NCBI GenBank assembly: GCA_017608575.1
Contig: JAFCFP010000021.1
Location: forward strand, 1-16,461
Length of the DNA: 16,461 nucleotides
DNA from: Candidatus Iainarchaeum sp.
GTDB taxonomy: Archaea > Iainarchaeota > Iainarchaeia > Iainarchaeales > DTGL01
Reading direction: 5' to 3'
Part shown: one piece after another, positions 14,376 through 16,461 of the stretch
Layout: the number at the start of each line of letters is the position of its first letter
Position numbering within the stretch: the first letter of the stretch is position 1
The notes under the pieces: model-generated
Databases searched by the model: none
What the model was told of the DNA's origin: nothing
Seen by the model: the letters and a program-made list of their open reading frames with translations, nothing else
Program-made: the position numbers and the translations under genes

Positions 14376-15257
14376 ATCACTTCTTTCGTTTAAAATTTTG
14401 TAATTTGAATTCTCTTCAATTGCTTTTGCAAAAGCCCTTATTTCACTCATTTCAGGCATGTTTTCCTCGCTCAGCCTTTGCCTTGAATAACCCAAAAACA
14501 TGTAAGCCTTGCATTCCACAAATTTCGGTTTTGCCTTTTCAATCAATGGAATGAATTCCCCGGGCTTTGACATGTTCAAAGAACGCATTAAAGTCAAACG
14601 CAGTACAGTGTTTGTTTTCATTTTGCGCATTAATTCAAGTGACTCGTTAACTTTTTCCCATGCATTACCAATAACCGGAAGGCATAATTCTTTGTATTTT
14701 TCTTGATTTGGAGCAGTTAATGAAATGTACAAATTTGTCGGCAGCTTATTCAGAGAACGCAGGGATTCAGGTACTGTTCCGCTTGAAACCAAGTATACTG
14801 AACGGAATTTTCTGGCAAAAAATTCATCAATTAATTCATTCAACCTTGGATACATGCATGGCTCGCCTGTGAGAGAAATGGCAACATGGTCTGGTTCAAG
14901 TGCATCCTCAAACAATTCCCTGTCAACTTTTTTGTTTCCACGGAAGCCAATCAATAGTTTTTTTCTTTCAGCAATACATCCATCAATTATGCTGCCTGGC
15001 TCGTCAATTGGACCACTCCAACCCTTTGAAAAAATTGATGTGTCCCTCCAACAATGCAAGCAGCGCTGGTTGCAGGTTAGAGCCGGACTCATTTCAAGGC
15101 ATTTATGCGAATGAATTCCATAAAATGATTCTTTATAGCATGGAGCAATTCCACGCAATGCCTGTTTTGTCCAATGGCACACTTTTACCGCTGAATGATT
15201 TCCCACCACGCGGAATTGCGCGCGTTGCATTCTTGCAATTTTCCATTCTTCAATCAT
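14346..15257 (-). CDS. taw1: 4-demethylwyosine synthase Taw1/TYW1 (radical SAM)
   Basis: The 303-residue enzyme condenses N1-methylguanosine at position 37 of tRNA(Phe) with pyruvate carbons to 4-demethylwyosine, the tricyclic core of archaeal wyosine derivatives. The radical SAM cluster CxxxCxxC is Cys62, Cys66, Cys69 (CNQRCLHCW). The second cluster ligands Cys27, Cys40 and Cys53 agree within one residue with Cys26, Cys39 and Cys52 of the Methanocaldococcus enzyme. CYK (40-42) carries the Lys that is thought to bind pyruvate. GEP (131-133) and AYMFLGYSR (251-259) are family motifs. Length is normal for the archaeal form, which lacks the flavodoxin domain of eukaryotes. GGTGA stands five bases before ATG 15257, ruling out the open extension to 15308. 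It converges on, and overlaps by 30 bases, the surface-protein gene. Confidence 0.95.
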   Translation of the reverse strand: MIEEWKIARMQRAQFRVVGNHSAVKVCHWTKQALRGIAPCYKESFYGIHSHKCLEMSPALTCNQRCLHCWRDTSIFSKGWSGPIDEPGSIIDGCIAERKKLLIGFRGNKKVDRELFEDALEPDHVAISLTGEPCMYPRLNELIDEFFARKFRSVYLVSSGTVPESLRSLNKLPTNLYISLTAPNQEKYKELCLPVIGNAWEKVNESLELMRKMKTNTVLRLTLMRSLNMSKPGEFIPLIEKAKPKFVECKAYMFLGYSRQRLSEENMPEMSEIRAFAKAIEENSNYKILNERSDSRICLLGRN

Positions 15258-15338
15258 TTCTTTCACCGAGGCTATAAAAAAAAAGGAAACAAAAAGAATA
15301 AATAGCAAAAGGAAACAAATTATTAAAGCGGTGAAAGA
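15258..15338. promoter_or_regulatory. Divergent intergenic region between taw1 and a small basic gene
   Basis: Both starts carry GGTGA (15263-15267 on -, 15330-15334 on +). Between them a 13-base direct repeat, AAAAGGAAACAAA, occurs at 15281-15293 and 15307-15319 (26 bases apart, enclosing AATAAATAG). Purine-rich BRE-like sequence beside AT-rich boxes (TATTTATT on -, AAATTATTAAAG on +) suggests two promoters, but neither TATA is strong. Confidence 0.45.
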
Positions 15339-15647
15339 ATGCTAAGAAAGCAAAAGCCAAAGCAAAAGCCAAGCAAAGCAAGAAGACAAAACAAAATGCC
15401 TTCAAAAATCAGCTGTTTTTTGAGAACCGGCTTGACTCCAGCAATTAGAAAGCAGTTAATTGAACAATTGCACGAAGAGCACAGAAAGCAAGCTCTTTCA
15501 CTGGATGGCACAAGCAGGTTTGCAAGGGAAGGTCCACACTACAAGGGATGGGAAAAAGCAAAAGAAATTAATGAGTTAATAAGAAAACTCCAAGACGGAA
15601 CAGTTTCAAGAAAGGACTTAACGGAAATACTGAAAATAATTGGATAA
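15339..15647 (+). CDS. Small basic hypothetical protein
   Basis: No family is recognised. The 102 residues start with a Lys/Arg/Gln-rich disordered segment (1-22, MLRKQKPKQKPSKARRQNK). Then comes a probably helical body with TPAIRKQLIEQLHEEHRKQA (33-52), GPHYKGWEKAKEINELIRKL (65-84) and a short C-terminal helix (RKDLTEILKII). One Cys only (26), no membrane segment. The basic tail suggests RNA or DNA contact. Its GGTGA site at 15330-15334, four bases before ATG 15339, is good evidence for translation. Divergent from taw1, with which it shares a promoter region. Confidence 0.7.
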   Translation: MLRKQKPKQKPSKARRQNKMPSKISCFLRTGLTPAIRKQLIEQLHEEHRKQALSLDGTSRFAREGPHYKGWEKAKEINELIRKLQDGTVSRKDLTEILKIIG

Positions 15648-15673
15648 TACAGCTTAAAAAAAGCAAAAGGGCA

Positions 15674-15684
15674 TACTTTTTATT
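15674..15684 (+). promoter_or_regulatory. TATA-like element of the FAD-dependent dehydrogenase gene
   Basis: TACTTTTTATT lies about 30-40 bases before ATG 15714. The T-rich stretch to 15690 may also end the upstream transcript. No ribosome site precedes the ATG. Confidence 0.3.
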
Positions 15685-15713
15685 CTTTTTCTTGGGATAT
15701 TAATGGGTTTAAA

Positions 15714-16461
15714 ATGAAAAAATTTGATGTTATAATAGTTGGCGCTGGCCCGGCTGGACTCTTTGCAGCCAATGAATTGGCTGGAAAAAAATTAAAAGTG
15801 CTTGTAATAGAACAGGGAAAAGAACCACTTAAAAGAAATCCTGCAAAAAACCGCTCTGATGCGGTTTTTGGAGTTGGCGGCGCTGGAGCTTATTCTGATG
15901 GAAAAATGAATTTAAGCCCGGCAATTGGCGGAGAGCCCCTTGAATTAAAGCGCTCAGCAAAAGAAGTGCAGAAAATGATTGATTCGATTGATAAAACAAT
16001 GCTGCGCTTTGGTGCCCCAAAACAGTTTTCAGGAACAAATGGGAGAAGATTGGCAGAATTAAAGCGGAAAGCAAACAGGGCTGGAATTGAATTCGTTGCC
16101 GGCAAGCAAAGGCATATTGGAACGGACAAAATAAAACTGGTAATTGACAGGCTTTTCAAATATTTGAAAAAAAAGGGCATTGTCTTCCAGCTTAAAACAC
16201 GCATTGAATCAATCAAAAAAGCAGGAAACAGTTTTGTGTTAAAAACAAAAAATGGAGAAATGCATTGCACTTATTTGATTGCGTGCTGTGGGCGCGGGCG
16301 CTCGTATTGGCTTAGAGAACAGGCAAAAAAACTTGGCGCAATAACAAAATTCGGCCCAATAGATGTTGGCGTGAGAGTGGAGTTCCCAGCAGAAATATAT
16401 GAAGGAATTGAAAAGGTAATGTATGATGCAAAATTCAGGCTATTCACTGAAACATATGATG
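15714..16461 (+). CDS. FAD-dependent dehydrogenase, N-terminal part (3'-truncated by the window)
   Basis: The frame is open to the right edge (249 codons). It opens with the Rossmann FAD motif GAGPAGLFAA (residues 10-19), then EQGKE with the ribose-binding acid (33-37) and GVGGAGAYSDGKMNLS (56-71). CCGRGRS (about 197-203) and PIDVGVRVE (216-224) follow. These fit the family of uncharacterised FAD-dependent dehydrogenases (BaiN/COG2509-like, about 450-480 residues), of unknown substrate. An earlier ATG at 15703 meets a stop after four codons, so ATG 15714 is the start. Cytoplasmic, no signal. The substrate side lies beyond the window. Confidence 0.88.
   Translation, partial: MKKFDVIIVGAGPAGLFAANELAGKKLKVLVIEQGKEPLKRNPAKNRSDAVFGVGGAGAYSDGKMNLSPAIGGEPLELKRSAKEVQKMIDSIDKTMLRFGAPKQFSGTNGRRLAELKRKANRAGIEFVAGKQRHIGTDKIKLVIDRLFKYLKKKGIVFQLKTRIESIKKAGNSFVLKTKNGEMHCTYLIACCGRGRSYWLREQAKKLGAITKFGPIDVGVRVEFPAEIYEGIEKVMYDAKFRLFTETYD

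Noticed and set aside
14725..15277. + strand open frames opposite taw1
   Set aside because: taw1 is complete with all its cysteines; the opposite frames are Ser/Phe-rich shadows.
15258..15339. 11-base inverted repeat TTCTTTCACCG...CGGTGAAAGAA
   Set aside because: It is explained by the two divergent GGTGA-AAGA ribosome sites, with 60 bases between, so an operator is unnecessary.
15703..15714. Earlier ATG before the FAD-dependent dehydrogenase
   Set aside because: It encodes only four residues before TGA and is out of frame.

Overview
The window reads as an AT-rich, gene-dense archaeal chromosome segment. The archaeal markers are a protein of the cyclic 2,3-diphosphoglycerate synthetase-like GTPase family, a Taw1/TYW1 4-demethylwyosine synthase, a free-standing AlaX editing protein and a large type I surface protein with a Thr/Pro linker. 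Promoters have the archaeal form: a TATA-like element about 25-30 bases before the start, with a short leader or none. Several starts also carry an AGGTGA or GGTGA Shine-Dalgarno site. A bacterial-type GrpE-DnaK-DnaJ set, many small Lys/Arg-rich proteins of no recognisable family and short intergenic gaps suggest a small-genome DPANN-type lineage. Diapherotrites or a relative is a guess that the sequence does not prove. No tRNA, rRNA, CRISPR array, IS element or origin was seen, and no stretch over 300 bases lacks a gene.

Layout. 1-600 is the 3' part of the predicted GTPase gene. 685-1995 encodes an MgtE-type Mg2+ transporter. 2041-2469 is a small basic orphan. 2443-2876 holds a very small Lys-rich ORF candidate and a 77-residue membrane protein (- strand), back to back with a three-helix membrane protein (2876-3652, +). 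Then come a flavin reductase-like protein (3695-4249) and endonuclease III (4254-4865). The - strand from 9119 down to 4862 is one apparent chaperone operon, grpE-dnaK-dnaJ, followed by a ThiI-like PP-loop gene whose ribosome site contains the dnaJ stop codon. Divergent from grpE run alaX (9287-9994) and an HTH/coiled-coil protein (10008-10529). Next are a carbamoyltransferase of the ornithine type (10611-11540), a 926-residue surface protein (11595-14375), the convergent taw1 (14346-15257, -), a small basic orphan (15339-15647) and the 5' part of a FAD-dependent dehydrogenase running off the end (15714-16461).

Functional links. GrpE, DnaK and DnaJ form one refolding machine. AlaX (clearing of mischarged tRNA-Ala), the ThiI-like protein and Taw1 (tRNA-Phe position 37) all concern tRNA quality or modification, though they are not one operon. 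The rest is mixed housekeeping. The most unusual items are the surface protein's five-fold Cys repeat with invariant G-C-x-W and C-x6-C spacing, the carbamoyltransferase with altered ornithine-side motifs, endonuclease III with His in place of one cluster Cys, the THUMP-less ThiI domain in a chaperone operon, and the Cys/Lys micro-ORF next to the small membrane protein.
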